Shown: positions 1 through 7,147, counted from the stretch's first letter. The stretch: 20,313 bases of DNA from an uncultured Armatimonadota bacterium (GCA_903924445.1 CAIYBQ010000234.1:1-20313); one strand, 5' to 3'. The notes: generated by a model from the sequence alone, not told the origin. Translations and numbers: made by a program.

Positions 1-1
1 C

Positions 2-475
2 ATCCTGATGGCAGCGTTGTTCGACAATTTGCTCTATCCCCTCGTCATCATGCTGTCGATTCCACAGGCACTCGTTGGCGGCTTGCTTGGACTCTTGATC
101 ACGGGAAAACCGTTGTCCATTATTGCGATGATCGGTGTGATCATGCTGATGGGTCTCGTCACCAAGAATGCCATTCTGCTGGTCGACTTCACGAACAACT
201 TGCGGCGACAAGGAATGGACAGATTTGAAGCCCTCCTCGAGAGTGGCCCCGCACGTCTTCGTCCTATCCTAATGACGTCTCTTGCCCAGATTCTCGGCGC
301 CTGGCCAGTCGCTGCGGCCCTTGGTCGTGGGTCAGAGTTCCGCCAACCCCTCGGTATTGTTGTGATGGGTGGATTGATCCTCTCAGGACTGCTTACGCTG
401 TTGGTCATTCCTTGTACGTATATTCTGTTTGATGACATCAGCCTTCTGTTCTCACGAAAACGTCGACGTTCCTAA
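2..475 (+). CDS. RND-family efflux transporter, C-terminal end (partial at 5')
   Basis: The reading frame is already open at base 2, so this is only the last ~157 residues of a protein normally over 1,000 residues long. The visible part matches the C-terminal membrane half of AcrB-like RND pumps: a TKNAILLVDF segment, then an ARLRPILMTSLAQILG segment, then PLGIVVMGG and a final TM helix with LTLLVIPCTY, ending in a short basic cytosolic tail. These pumps sit in the inner membrane and export drugs, metals or lipophilic compounds by proton antiport with a periplasmic adaptor and an outer-membrane channel. A diderm cell is therefore suggested but not proven. The substrate cannot be told, because the porter domains and the proton-relay helix lie outside the window. 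The stop codon overlaps the start of the next gene (TAATG), so the two are probably co-translated. Confidence 0.9.
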   Translation: MLMAALFDNLLYPLVIMLSIPQALVGGLLGLLITGKPLSIIAMIGVIMLMGLVTKNAILLVDFTNNLRRQGMDRFEALLESGPARLRPILMTSLAQILGAWPVAAALGRGSEFRQPLGIVVMGGLILSGLLTLLVIPCTYILFDDISLLFSRKRRRS

Positions 476-1134
476 TGGAGGGGTTTCTTGCGCTCCTTTC
501 GGGCATTCTCTTCATTATCGTCATTTGGGCGATTGTCAAGGATCGTATTGACACCGTTCGCGAGCGGGATGCGGAGAAACAACGTCGCCTAACTCTGGTG
601 GCATTGCGGAAGCAATACATTGAGGCATCAGATGATGTTCCGGATGCGTGGGATAGGTTTGGAGATGCATTACGGGCAGCAGAGCAACCCGATGATGCGA
701 TTGAAGCATGGGTAAAGGCCGAGGAGACTGCCAAGGCACGAGGGATGTTTGTGTCGACGGACACAAGTCGAAAGATCCGGTTGGCCCAGCTGGACATCGC
801 ACAGCGCGAGAGGCCGGGAGCCTTTGGGATGACCGTTCATACCCGCGAGCAGATATGCCGCACGTGTGGTCGCTTGAATCCAGCGAATGCATCAACTTGC
901 ACAACGTGCGATGCCGCGCTAATGGCATCAACGATGGCTGCGACGACGCGGGGAGCGCATCGGACCGAGCTGATTACTGAAATGTTGCCACGCCTATGGA
1001 TTTGGGGTGTTTTGTTACTGGCAATTGGTCTTGCGACATTCTTACCCATTGAAGTGCGGGGAGTTTTGGGTATTGCCACACTGGCTGTTCTGCCGTTTTG
1101 GTGGCTAAAAAAGTTTGGCGAAGGAACAGCCTAA
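475..1134 (+). CDS. membrane-anchored zinc-ribbon protein with a TPR-like segment
   Basis: 219 residues that I do not recognise as a named family. Visible in order: an N-terminal TM helix (about residues 3-21), a basic and charged stretch, a helical region around 55-85 (DAWDRFGDALRAAEQPDDAIEAWVKAEE) that reads like one or two tetratricopeptide helices, a zinc-ribbon with two CxxC knuckles (C128/C131 and C142/C145, ten residues apart), then two C-terminal TM helices (about 171-190 and 195-211). The ATG overlaps the stop codon of the RND gene by one base, which implies translational coupling and a possible accessory role for the pump, but function is unknown. Its TAA stop overlaps the TAG stop of the convergent clpS gene by a few bases. 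Residues 112-147 look soluble. The topology and the coupling are the main clues. Confidence 0.75.
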   Translation: MEGFLALLSGILFIIVIWAIVKDRIDTVRERDAEKQRRLTLVALRKQYIEASDDVPDAWDRFGDALRAAEQPDDAIEAWVKAEETAKARGMFVSTDTSRKIRLAQLDIAQRERPGAFGMTVHTREQICRTCGRLNPANASTCTTCDAALMASTMAATTRGAHRTELITEMLPRLWIWGVLLLAIGLATFLPIEVRGVLGIATLAVLPFWWLKKFGEGTA

Positions 1135-1445
1135 GCGAGATCTGTCTCGACCTGCAGTCCTACCGCACCAATAATGGATGCGACTCGCTCACATTTATCT
1201 CTATTGGACCGAAACACAATGGCTCTTCCATCGAGGTGGACTTTGTATGCCAAAAACTCGGCAACATCTTCCGTACATCCGGTGGCTCGTTGTAAGACCT
1301 CTATAACATCATCAAAGGTATGACAATCGCAGTTATACAGGATCACAACCCAGCCCCCATCCCCGGGTAACTTGGATTGCAATGACTTCTCAGAGATCAC
1401 TTCCGGGAGGTCTACAACACTTGAACTCGTATTCAACTCAACCAT
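1131..1445 (-). CDS. clpS: ClpS-like ATP-dependent Clp protease adaptor
   Basis: A 104-residue protein whose second half has the ClpS fold signature: WVVILYNCDCHTFDDVIEVL, then a helix leading to KVHLDGRAIVF, then ASIIGAVGLQVETDL at the C-terminus. ClpS delivers N-degron substrates to ClpA or ClpC. The conserved Asn of the N-end pocket (YN) and the pocket His (VH) are present, but the usual NDD reads NCD. The frame is open upstream to a methionine at 1625, but that would run through the divergent ferredoxin start and adds low-complexity, non-homologous sequence. The ATG at 1445 fits the family length. No Shine-Dalgarno precedes it, but a TAGACT box lies 10 nt upstream, so the mRNA may be nearly leaderless. 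The gene converges on the zinc-ribbon gene with overlapping stop codons and no terminator. Confidence 0.85.
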   Translation of the reverse strand: MVELNTSSSVVDLPEVISEKSLQSKLPGDGGWVVILYNCDCHTFDDVIEVLQRATGCTEDVAEFLAYKVHLDGRAIVFRSNRDKCERVASIIGAVGLQVETDLA

Positions 1446-1449
1446 TCTG

Positions 1450-1461
1450 ACGCGGAGTCTA
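1450..1461 (-). promoter_or_regulatory. possible -10 region for clpS
   Basis: On the minus strand a TAGACT hexamer lies 10 nt before the clpS ATG. No good -35 hexamer is visible 16-18 bp upstream. It is proposed only because clpS lacks a Shine-Dalgarno sequence and the spacing would give a 5' leader of about three bases. Confidence 0.3.
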
Positions 1462-1487
1462 CCACAAGCCACACGTGTTCCGAAGGG

Positions 1488-1493
1488 TATAAT
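1488..1493 (+). promoter_or_regulatory. putative -10 box (TATAAT) for the ferredoxin gene
   Basis: A perfect TATAAT lies 33 bp before the ferredoxin ATG, in the clpS-ferredoxin divergent spacer. The -35 region 17 bp upstream does not resemble TTGACA. A start near 1500 would leave a leader of about 27 nt that contains the AAGGA ribosome binding site (1514-1518). Confidence 0.5.
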
Positions 1494-1526
1494 CGAAGCA
1501 TCTCGTCGTAATGAAGGAATCAAAAA

Positions 1527-1850
1527 ATGCCCATCGTAACCATTGAAGGTGTTGGTCCTGTTGAAGCTGAGCTCGGACGTAAGCTCGTAAATGTGATTGA
1601 AGGTGCTGGTGTTGATATCCTTCACCGCTGCGGTGGAAGACCAGCCTGTACGACCTGTATGGTCAAGGTCAAAGCTGGAGATGTTTCCCCGATGGAAGCT
1701 GCTGAAGAAGAGGCTCTTGAAGAACCTGAGCTGATCGAAACCTGCAGATTGTCCTGTCAGATTCGTGTTACATCTGACCTAACCGTTGAGGTCATTCACA
1801 CGGTCACGAACTCTGGAAAAGACGGCGCTGGCCCAACAGTAACGGAATAA
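1527..1850 (+). CDS. [2Fe-2S] ferredoxin
   Basis: 107 residues with the plant/adrenodoxin-type cluster motif: C35-x5-C41-x2-C44 in CGGRPACTTC, and the fourth ligand C77 in the CRLSCQI segment. C73 is an extra cysteine four residues before it. The protein is a soluble one-electron carrier. The N-terminus (PIVTIEGVG) forms the first beta strands and the C-terminal tail is short and acidic. An AAGGA ribosome binding site sits 8 nt before the ATG. No reductase or oxygenase lies next to it, so the partner is unknown. It is monocistronic, with its own -10 box upstream and a perfect hairpin terminator downstream. Confidence 0.93.
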   Translation: MPIVTIEGVGPVEAELGRKLVNVIEGAGVDILHRCGGRPACTTCMVKVKAGDVSPMEAAEEEALEEPELIETCRLSCQIRVTSDLTVEVIHTVTNSGKDGAGPTVTE

Positions 1851-1870
1851 ACCGTACCGTTTCCGAATTG

Positions 1871-1903
1871 AAGTGGATGGAGAGTGATCTCCATCCACTT
1901 TTT
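1871..1903 (+). terminator. rho-independent terminator after the ferredoxin gene
   Basis: A perfect 12-bp stem (AAGTGGATGGAG against CTCCATCCACTT) with a 6-nt loop (AGTGAT), followed by a short T run. It lies 20 bp after the ferredoxin stop and 7 bp before the stop of the convergent VOC gene. The minus-strand side lacks a T tract, so any stop in that direction would be weaker. Confidence 0.85.
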
Positions 1904-1907
1904 GCAT

Positions 1908-2318
1908 TTACAGCTCGTCGTTATGGAAAAACTCGAGGACTTCACCATCTGGGCCAAGGAAAAATCCAACTCGAATTGTCTTTCCATTCACTTCAACACT
2001 CTTTGGCTCGATCGTAATCGTGCACCCAAGGGCCCGAACGACCTCAATGTCTGCATCGACATCGGTTGAGCGAAGCGCCAAGTGGAAGAACCTTCCCTCG
2101 ACCGGCGGATTCTGCTCAGGTGTGCTGGCAAACAGCTCAAGGTAGTTACCATCACCTAAATCGAGCAATGCAATCCGTCCGCTACCTTCGCCCCACGAAT
2201 GGGCTAAGGGAAAACCCATTCCTTCGGTGTAGAAGAGTAGACTCTTGTCAAAATCTGATGCTCTAAGTGCGACATGATGAAACCCACATCCACTGAACTT
2301 CTGGTTTGTTCCTGCCAT
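1908..2318 (-). CDS. VOC (glyoxalase/dioxygenase-fold) family protein
   Basis: 136 residues in two beta-alpha-beta-beta-beta repeats. The first starts at FHHVALRASDFDKSLLFY (residues 13-30), ends with LELFAS, and the second runs from FFHLALRSTDVD to the DGEVLEFF end. The likely metal ligands of a glyoxalase-I-type site are all present: a His at 14/15, E61, H79 and E129. The family includes lactoylglutathione lyase, methylmalonyl-CoA epimerase, dioxygenases and fosfomycin-resistance enzymes. The substrate cannot be assigned. The start is fixed by a full AGGAGGA ribosome binding site (2325-2331) seven bases upstream. It is the last gene of the minus-strand run that begins with the SteA-like gene, 25 bp after its neighbour, and its link to the envelope genes is unclear. 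Confidence 0.85.
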   Translation of the reverse strand: MAGTNQKFSGCGFHHVALRASDFDKSLLFYTEGMGFPLAHSWGEGSGRIALLDLGDGNYLELFASTPEQNPPVEGRFFHLALRSTDVDADIEVVRALGCTITIEPKSVEVNGKTIRVGFFLGPDGEVLEFFHNDEL

Positions 2319-2324
2319 TTCATT

Positions 2325-2331
2325 TCCTCCT
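2325..2331 (-). promoter_or_regulatory. strong ribosome binding site of the VOC gene
   Basis: AGGAGGA on the minus strand, 6-7 nt before the ATG at 2318. It is the strongest Shine-Dalgarno in this run. Most upstream genes rely on stop/start overlap instead, so this gene may be translated independently. Confidence 0.75.
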
Positions 2332-2343
2332 GAAAATGCTTCG

Positions 2344-2832
2344 TTATCTTATCGGCTCAAGTCTCACGACCGTTTTCTGACGCAGCTCGGGTGTCGACAT
2401 CTGTGTATCCAGCACCCATGGGATTACGGTGTTTGCTGGCCAATCTGCACTGACACGCAGTGTCCTGTCGCGTACGCGTGTACCGCTTGGTTCCACGACA
2501 CGGACCTGAAGCGCGAATCTCCCACGAACACCCGATGTTCCCGTAATCTTTGCATATCCAAAGAGTAAGCCACCGTTCCCCCAAACGACATCGGTTAATC
2601 TAATTCTTCGAATGTCCTTTGGTTCTAACAAGTTAGCACCCGGATCATCCTGCCAGGATTGCATCCACTGACCGTCGTTATTCGTTTGGATTTTCCCGGT
2701 GAGGACGTGACGCCGTACCTTGATCGCGTTCACATCCCCGTAGCGCCAGCCATATGTGGTGACCGCGAGTGCGCCCCAAACTGAGCCAGCGAGGACTGTA
2801 AGAAGCACAAAAGGTATCAATCTTTTATTCAT
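2344..2832 (-). CDS. secreted or membrane-anchored protein of unknown function
   Basis: 162 residues, no family recognised. It begins MNKR followed by a hydrophobic helix (about residues 5-25, PFVLLTVLAGSVWGALAV), so it is either secreted or held in the membrane by its N-terminus. No lipobox cysteine is seen. The rest is a soluble domain rich in beta-type sequence: DIRRIRLTDVVWGNGGLLFG, a segment on ITGTSGVRGRFALQVRVVEPSG, and a C-terminal QKTVVRLEPI. This could be an extracytoplasmic immunoglobulin-like or FxLYD-like beta sandwich, but that is a guess from the strand pattern. Its ATG overlaps the stop of the YgfZ-like gene (ATGA), so the two are coupled. Confidence 0.7.
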   Translation of the reverse strand: MNKRLIPFVLLTVLAGSVWGALAVTTYGWRYGDVNAIKVRRHVLTGKIQTNNDGQWMQSWQDDPGANLLEPKDIRRIRLTDVVWGNGGLLFGYAKITGTSGVRGRFALQVRVVEPSGTRVRDRTLRVSADWPANTVIPWVLDTQMSTPELRQKTVVRLEPIR

Positions 2833-3752
2833 ACGACATTCCTGACTGACGTAACGGTGAGGGTTCCAACGTACAGAGGCTGTGATCTCGCTTCATTCCT
2901 AAGGTGGCAAATGGCGAACGACTCCCCGTTCGGCCCCGAGTAACTGGAACGTATTTGCCCAACGACAGCTTCTTCCGTGCGTACCTCATGCGACGTAACA
3001 TCCCCGGGGATTTCAAGCAGGACTAACTCTCTGTGGGTTCGACCGCGTGCATCGATCCGTGCAGTAATCTCCTGGCCGATGTAGCACCCTTTCGTAAAGG
3101 AAATGGCACTTCCGGTGATGCCTGATTCCATGGCAAGGATTCGTGTGAAATCCGTACATCCTGCCGGTATTGCAGCGGTGAGGCGCTGATGCTCAGCATC
3201 TTCGACTGTGCCACGAATTAGCCCTGCTCCGGCAAACAAGGGTGTGAGGTCCCCCGCTGCTGACCAGGTCACGAAGCATGGCCCATCCCGACGAAGAACT
3301 GGCAATGCGTGTATTTGGACATCATCGATTGTAAAGGTCAGAATATGCCCATCAGACGCTTTGTCTACGCCGGCAAAGACATCGTGGATGTCACCCATTA
3401 TCCAAAACGACTCAGCGGATCCGAGCACATCATGCAGCGCACAGCGTTCCATAACCACGTAGTGATCCAGAAGTGAGATGATTTCACCCGCTGGAGCGCC
3501 TTCGACATCGATGTACAACGCATCCGATGTGGTGTGAACGGTCATTGGATAGACGATGGTCCCTTTGTTATCAAGGTGGAAAGCCCTCAGCCCTGTGGAC
3601 GGATATTGGCTAGTGACATCGTTTGTAACCATCCCTTGTAAGAATTGGACTCGATCACGACCCGTCAATTTGATGATTGATGCCAAAGGTCTTGGGACGT
3701 ACATTACCTGCACAATAGAACCTGCTTTCCGCCTAACGCTCTCCAAAAACAC
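2829..3752 (-). CDS. ygfZ: YgfZ/GcvT-like folate-binding protein
   Basis: Up to 307 residues. The N-terminal domain carries LTGRDRVQFLQGMVTNDV (about residues 29-46), typical of GcvT-fold proteins, and the family's hallmark K-G-C-Y-x-G-Q-E is at residues 221-228 (KGCYIGQEITAR). YgfZ homologues bind tetrahydrofolate and support assembly or repair of certain Fe-S proteins. They differ from true GcvT by this cysteine motif. Start choice is uncertain: the longest frame opens with a GTG at 3752 without a Shine-Dalgarno sequence. A GTG at 3713 (AGG seven bases upstream) or an ATG at 3704 would also keep the whole domain. The gene follows the MraY-like gene closely and overlaps the next gene by 4 bp. 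The window also holds Fe-S proteins (ferredoxin, LutA, LutB) but not in the same transcript. Confidence 0.88.
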   Translation of the reverse strand: MFLESVRRKAGSIVQVMYVPRPLASIIKLTGRDRVQFLQGMVTNDVTSQYPSTGLRAFHLDNKGTIVYPMTVHTTSDALYIDVEGAPAGEIISLLDHYVVMERCALHDVLGSAESFWIMGDIHDVFAGVDKASDGHILTFTIDDVQIHALPVLRRDGPCFVTWSAAGDLTPLFAGAGLIRGTVEDAEHQRLTAAIPAGCTDFTRILAMESGITGSAISFTKGCYIGQEITARIDARGRTHRELVLLEIPGDVTSHEVRTEEAVVGQIRSSYSGPNGESFAICHLRNEARSQPLYVGTLTVTSVRNVV

Positions 3753-3776
3753 AGACCATCACACAGAGACTAAGTC

Positions 3777-4580
3777 TTATGAACGACGCCCAAGTAAGCG
3801 ATCGATTTTGTTCAAAACGATGTTCTGCGAGATTAGTTTACCTAGGGAGTACTTCTCAGCAACGACATTCAGGGTGACGGCAGCCACTGTATACGCGACA
3901 GCCAACAATATATTACTTGATGCAATAACAGCAAGAGCGACAGCCGTCCCGATTGCTATGGCGCCCGAATCCCCCATCATAACCTTCGCACGAGCATCAG
4001 GGATGATTGTGATAAGCAATATTGAGATTGAACCCATCGCTACGGGTAGCGGAACAAAGGGCAGCAGCATCAAGAGGGTGATTACAGCGAATCCTTGTGA
4101 ACGACCGGGTCGTAAGTCAAGGAGATTGAATGCATTTGACGATGCAGCGATCATGATGATGTTGAGATATGCCACCCAACTCTGCAACCCTTGTGTATAC
4201 AGCGAAAAGATGCCGGCCATGAGTGGCGATGCAACCAACTTTAGGAGTCCGGTGGTAAAGGTACCACAACGCAGTGCGGTAAGGTGACCTCGAATTCCGC
4301 GATAGGTTGGAGACCCATAGACGTCATCCAGAAAGCCAATAAGACTAAACCCTAGAATCAGTAAGGCCGCTGGCATGGCAAACGGATGCGTAACTCCCAT
4401 TACGGCACTGAGACCAAAAGCTGGCAAGATACCAAATGTAACAGGTATCCGTGCACCGAATGCGTTCGTTCGAAGGAAGCGTTCGGGCCAGTTGACCTTG
4501 AGGATGAGGTGACTGAATACTGCCGTCAGACAGCACACAAAACATAGGGTCAGTACGATTTGATTAATGGAAACATTCAC
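3777..4580 (-). CDS. MraY/WecA-superfamily (GT4-type) membrane glycan-phosphate transferase, divergent
   Basis: 267 residues with about eight hydrophobic helices, in line with polyprenyl-phosphate N-acetylhexosamine-1-phosphate transferases but short (MraY and WecA are about 340-360). The first catalytic motif is clear as GFLDDVYG (D85, D86), and a C-terminal MGDSGA (203-207) matches the usual G-D-S/T. The middle motif reads NAFNLLDLRPGRSQG (149-163), where the normal D-G-L-D-G is altered and the second Asp is missing. The cytosolic histidine-rich loop seen in WecA and MraY is not visible near the C-terminus. It may be a diverged transferase using a sugar-phosphate donor and lipid carrier, or a catalytically changed relative. 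A GTG start overlaps the GT2 stop by 17 bp. The position in a SteA/SteB block suggests an envelope role. Confidence 0.8.
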   Translation of the reverse strand: MNVSINQIVLTLCFVCCLTAVFSHLILKVNWPERFLRTNAFGARIPVTFGILPAFGLSAVMGVTHPFAMPAALLILGFSLIGFLDDVYGSPTYRGIRGHLTALRCGTFTTGLLKLVASPLMAGIFSLYTQGLQSWVAYLNIIMIAASSNAFNLLDLRPGRSQGFAVITLLMLLPFVPLPVAMGSISILLITIIPDARAKVMMGDSGAIAIGTAVALAVIASSNILLAVAYTVAAVTLNVVAEKYSLGKLISQNIVLNKIDRLLGRRS

Positions 4581-5232
4581 GAGTGATCGCCATTATGAGG
4601 TGAAGTAGCTGTTTGGCGCGATGGATTCGTCCCGTAAGGTCATTCTGAGTTACACGATGATCCATTTGCGTTTGGACTTCTACCAGCAGTGTTTTCGCGC
4701 GACCTAGCCGAATGTTCATCGCTGTTTCCAATCCAAATCCATACGTCAGTGGAAGGATGCTCTCTAGGGTGTCCCGCCGCACAAGGCGTTGACCAGAGAG
4801 TGGCGCTTTCATCTTCCATCCCCCGAGGAGACTGGTCCCTTTCCTTGCAATCCGCACCGCAAGCCCAAGGCCGCCACCTCTCCCCGGAATCACGGGAAAC
4901 AATGCCACGACACAGGCATCCTGGCCAGCAGGATAGGCATGAATCAGCTTTGTAACCTCACCGGCAGACTCGCCTAAATCGGCATCGAGCATTAGTATAA
5001 ACTCACTTTTTGCCGCCTGCACACCTGCCATCAGGGCAGCAGATTTTCCTTGATTACGAACGAGACTGATAAGCGTAGCTGAATGTGAACGCGCAATCTC
5101 TGGAGTTCGGTCAGTAGAGCCGTCATCAACAACGATGATGCTAGATATCTCGTCAATCAAAGAAAGTGCGGCTAGGGTCTTTCCTAACAGTGCCTCTTCA
5201 TTATGTGCGGGAATAACGACATCGATGGTCAC
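4564..5232 (-). CDS. family 2 glycosyltransferase (GT-A fold)
   Basis: About 222 residues. It opens with TIDVVIPAHNEE, the nucleotide-binding first strand of GT2 enzymes, continues to VVDDGSTDRTPEIA near residue 35 and LMLDADLGE near residue 80 (the DxD-like metal site), and then has PLSGQRLVRR and YGFGLETAMNIR, as in dolichyl-phosphate-mannose-synthase-type GT2s that move a sugar from a nucleotide donor to a lipid carrier or glycan. There is no TM helix, so it acts on the cytosolic face. The GTG at 5232 overlaps the SteB-like stop (GTGA) and gives a family-like N-terminus. A GTG at 5250 would add six residues (MERFIA) and a 22-bp overlap. The acceptor is unknown, but the next gene encodes a membrane lipid-linked transferase relative, which suggests they build the same glycolipid. 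Confidence 0.85.
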   Translation of the reverse strand: MTIDVVIPAHNEEALLGKTLAALSLIDEISSIIVVDDGSTDRTPEIARSHSATLISLVRNQGKSAALMAGVQAAKSEFILMLDADLGESAGEVTKLIHAYPAGQDACVVALFPVIPGRGGGLGLAVRIARKGTSLLGGWKMKAPLSGQRLVRRDTLESILPLTYGFGLETAMNIRLGRAKTLLVEVQTQMDHRVTQNDLTGRIHRAKQLLHLIMAITRECFH

Positions 5233-5975
5233 TGCGATGAAACGCTCCACTTGAAATTCGGAAGGTCTTCATCTGAGTACGGTCCTGTTCCGTAAACCGC
5301 AGGTTTTGCAAATGGTGAAAGCATCAAAGCTGACAAACCAACGCTTGTTTCGGCATTGGTTACAACAGGAATACCGACAGAGACACATTCCTGAAGAAAC
5401 GCAGCGTTACCATCATCTGCTGTCACAACAATGACTTTACATTTCAGGTCAATCAGATCTGTCATCAGCGTAACGAGACCCAGCCTTTGTACCGGGAGCA
5501 TGTCATTAATTCTGGTGCTAGCCGGCATGACAAAGATAAGGGTTCGTTCGTTAAAATCATCAGTGCCGTCCAGTTTTAGGGAAATCGTCGGGGATGAAAC
5601 AGCATCGTCATTATTGACCCACTTGTCATCCTTCAGCGACACATTACGTGTGTCCAGCCATGGTCCGAGCTCACCGATCGTTTGTGCAATCTTCTTCGTG
5701 TTCGCTTTTTCAACCGAAACAATACTCACTGATTTGGCTTTCCAAAGGCTCGGTGCTGCGTTTCCTACTAAGCGAAGCAATGCAACATCTGATTGTCCAC
5801 GTCGCTTGATATCAACCTGCAGATCTTCCATCCGACGTTCCAGCTGCTGAACAATTCGGGCCTGTCGGTCAACGACCTTGTCACCGACGACCAATGTACC
5901 CATAACCACGCCTATACCAAGTGCGAAGAATACGGAGGCTAAGGAGGCAATATGATAGCGAAAACCAGGATTCAT
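5229..5975 (-). CDS. SteB/MctB-like membrane protein (DUF3186, annotated as copper transporter)
   Basis: 248 residues: FRYHIASLASVFFALGIGVVMG forms one N-terminal TM helix (about 8-30) followed by a coiled coil (about 33-60, RIVQQLERRMEDLQ) and an alpha/beta domain outside or inside the membrane. This matches the actinobacterial MctB/SteB family. MctB was named for copper tolerance in mycobacteria, while SteB acts with SteA in corynebacterial cell-envelope and septum assembly. The adjacent SteA-like gene and glycosyltransferases favour the envelope role here. The protein has no obvious cysteine or histidine-rich copper site. The ATG overlaps the SteA stop (ATGA). Confidence 0.85.
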   Translation of the reverse strand: MNPGFRYHIASLASVFFALGIGVVMGTLVVGDKVVDRQARIVQQLERRMEDLQVDIKRRGQSDVALLRLVGNAAPSLWKAKSVSIVSVEKANTKKIAQTIGELGPWLDTRNVSLKDDKWVNNDDAVSSPTISLKLDGTDDFNERTLIFVMPASTRINDMLPVQRLGLVTLMTDLIDLKCKVIVVTADDGNAAFLQECVSVGIPVVTNAETSVGLSALMLSPFAKPAVYGTGPYSDEDLPNFKWSVSSQ

Positions 5976-7147
5976 GCGGTGAATGCCTTATAAACAAGCA
6001 GTAGGGATCTAGATAGTATTTGCCCAGCTGGGGTCAGCAAAAGTAATACGATGACTGGAAAGAGTGCGGCAGAGACCAGAAGCAACAGTGAAGGCCCAAT
6101 TGGTTGATTCATCGACATAAGGCTTGACACACCCTTTGCATCAACGAGTCGGCTACCAACTTTCAGCCGAACCAAGAAAGTGGACGCCATTCCCCTACGT
6201 CCTTTGTCAAGAAAATCTTCCATATGGGTGTGCGTACCGACTGCGACGATCAGCTTTGCACCTAATTCATAGGCCAGCAGTAATGCCGCATCCTCACTGG
6301 TACCAGCCACAGGAAATGTCATGTAAGGCAATCCAAGCTGCTGGCAACGTGATGCACCGGGAGCCGCCACAGGTTGAGATGATGATATGTACGCATGAAC
6401 AATCAGTTCTGCACCGCAACGTAGGGAACGATCGGAAACGCTGTCCATATCGCCAAGAATCACATCTGGGACAAGCCCAATAGAGAGAAGCTCATCCGCT
6501 GCTCCATCAACCGCAATAATGAGTGGCTTTGCGTCAGCAAAGAAGTTTGCGAGCAAACGAAGATCTTCCCGGTAGCGGTTACCGCGCACTGCAACCACGG
6601 CAGGCTTATCAAAGAAATCCGTTTTCACATCTGGAGGGATTATGGGGTCAAGGAGCAATGTACGCTCACTATCCCTCTCCAAGTACGTCAAGGTGTTACG
6701 AACAAACGCATCCAGTTCACTGTCAAGGTTCTCACGAGCGCTCGCAAGTGAAACATTGATGTCGGCTTCACTTACACTTCTGAGTGCGAAGGTTCCTATC
6801 CCGCCAACGATTAAGTTAGAGGTTTCGAATCGTCCAGTTGAGCGATCAGGAATAGAATCAAGAATATTCGAATCTGATTCGTAGATTGGAATCCCAGCCG
6901 CGAGCAATACTTTCGGTCCCTGATTAGGATATTTTCCCGTTACAAATGGTGCACAGTTGATGATTGCCGCAGGTTTCGCCCGAGCAAGTCCCTCTGCCGC
7001 CACGGAATCAAGGTCAGGATGCGCAATCAGGACGATCTCACCGGGAAGAACAGTGGGTGCAGTCACCTTGGTTCGATGCGCAATCCTGATGATTGGATCT
7101 GTACTCTGATAGCGAAAACCACTAATTATTTTCTGCAGCTCGCCCAT
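5972..7147 (-). CDS. SteA-like putative cytokinetic-ring protein, thiamine-pyrophosphokinase-like domain plus C-terminal TM
   Basis: About 391 residues. The central domain has the thiamine-pyrophosphokinase-like signature AVDGAADELLSIGLVPD followed by ILGDMDSVSD (about residues 212-238), then GTSEDAALLLAYELGA. The N-terminal part carries VLPGEIVLIAHPDLDS and the C-terminus ends in hydrophobic helices (about 348-390, SLLLLVSAALFPVIVLLLL). This is the SteA architecture of Actinomycetota, where SteA and SteB form a membrane complex at the division site. Kinase activity is not implied. The first gene of the envelope run, it lies 259 bp after rplE with a terminator between. The start is chosen at 7147 because a -10-like TACAAT lies six bases upstream and no Shine-Dalgarno is seen. 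An ATG at 7165 would add six residues but falls upstream of the box. Confidence 0.85.
   Translation of the reverse strand: MGELQKIISGFRYQSTDPIIRIAHRTKVTAPTVLPGEIVLIAHPDLDSVAAEGLARAKPAAIINCAPFVTGKYPNQGPKVLLAAGIPIYESDSNILDSIPDRSTGRFETSNLIVGGIGTFALRSVSEADINVSLASARENLDSELDAFVRNTLTYLERDSERTLLLDPIIPPDVKTDFFDKPAVVAVRGNRYREDLRLLANFFADAKPLIIAVDGAADELLSIGLVPDVILGDMDSVSDRSLRCGAELIVHAYISSSQPVAAPGASRCQQLGLPYMTFPVAGTSEDAALLLAYELGAKLIVAVGTHTHMEDFLDKGRRGMASTFLVRLKVGSRLVDAKGVSSLMSMNQPIGPSLLLLVSAALFPVIVLLLLTPAGQILSRSLLLVYKAFTA

Noticed and set aside
1446..1625. N-terminal extension of clpS up to 1625
   Set aside because: It would run into and past the ferredoxin start, is unlike ClpS, and the downstream ATG gives the usual size.
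3556..4287. Plus-strand open frame of 243 residues over ygfZ and the MraY-like gene
   Set aside because: Overlaps two convincing minus-strand genes and shows no coherent family features.
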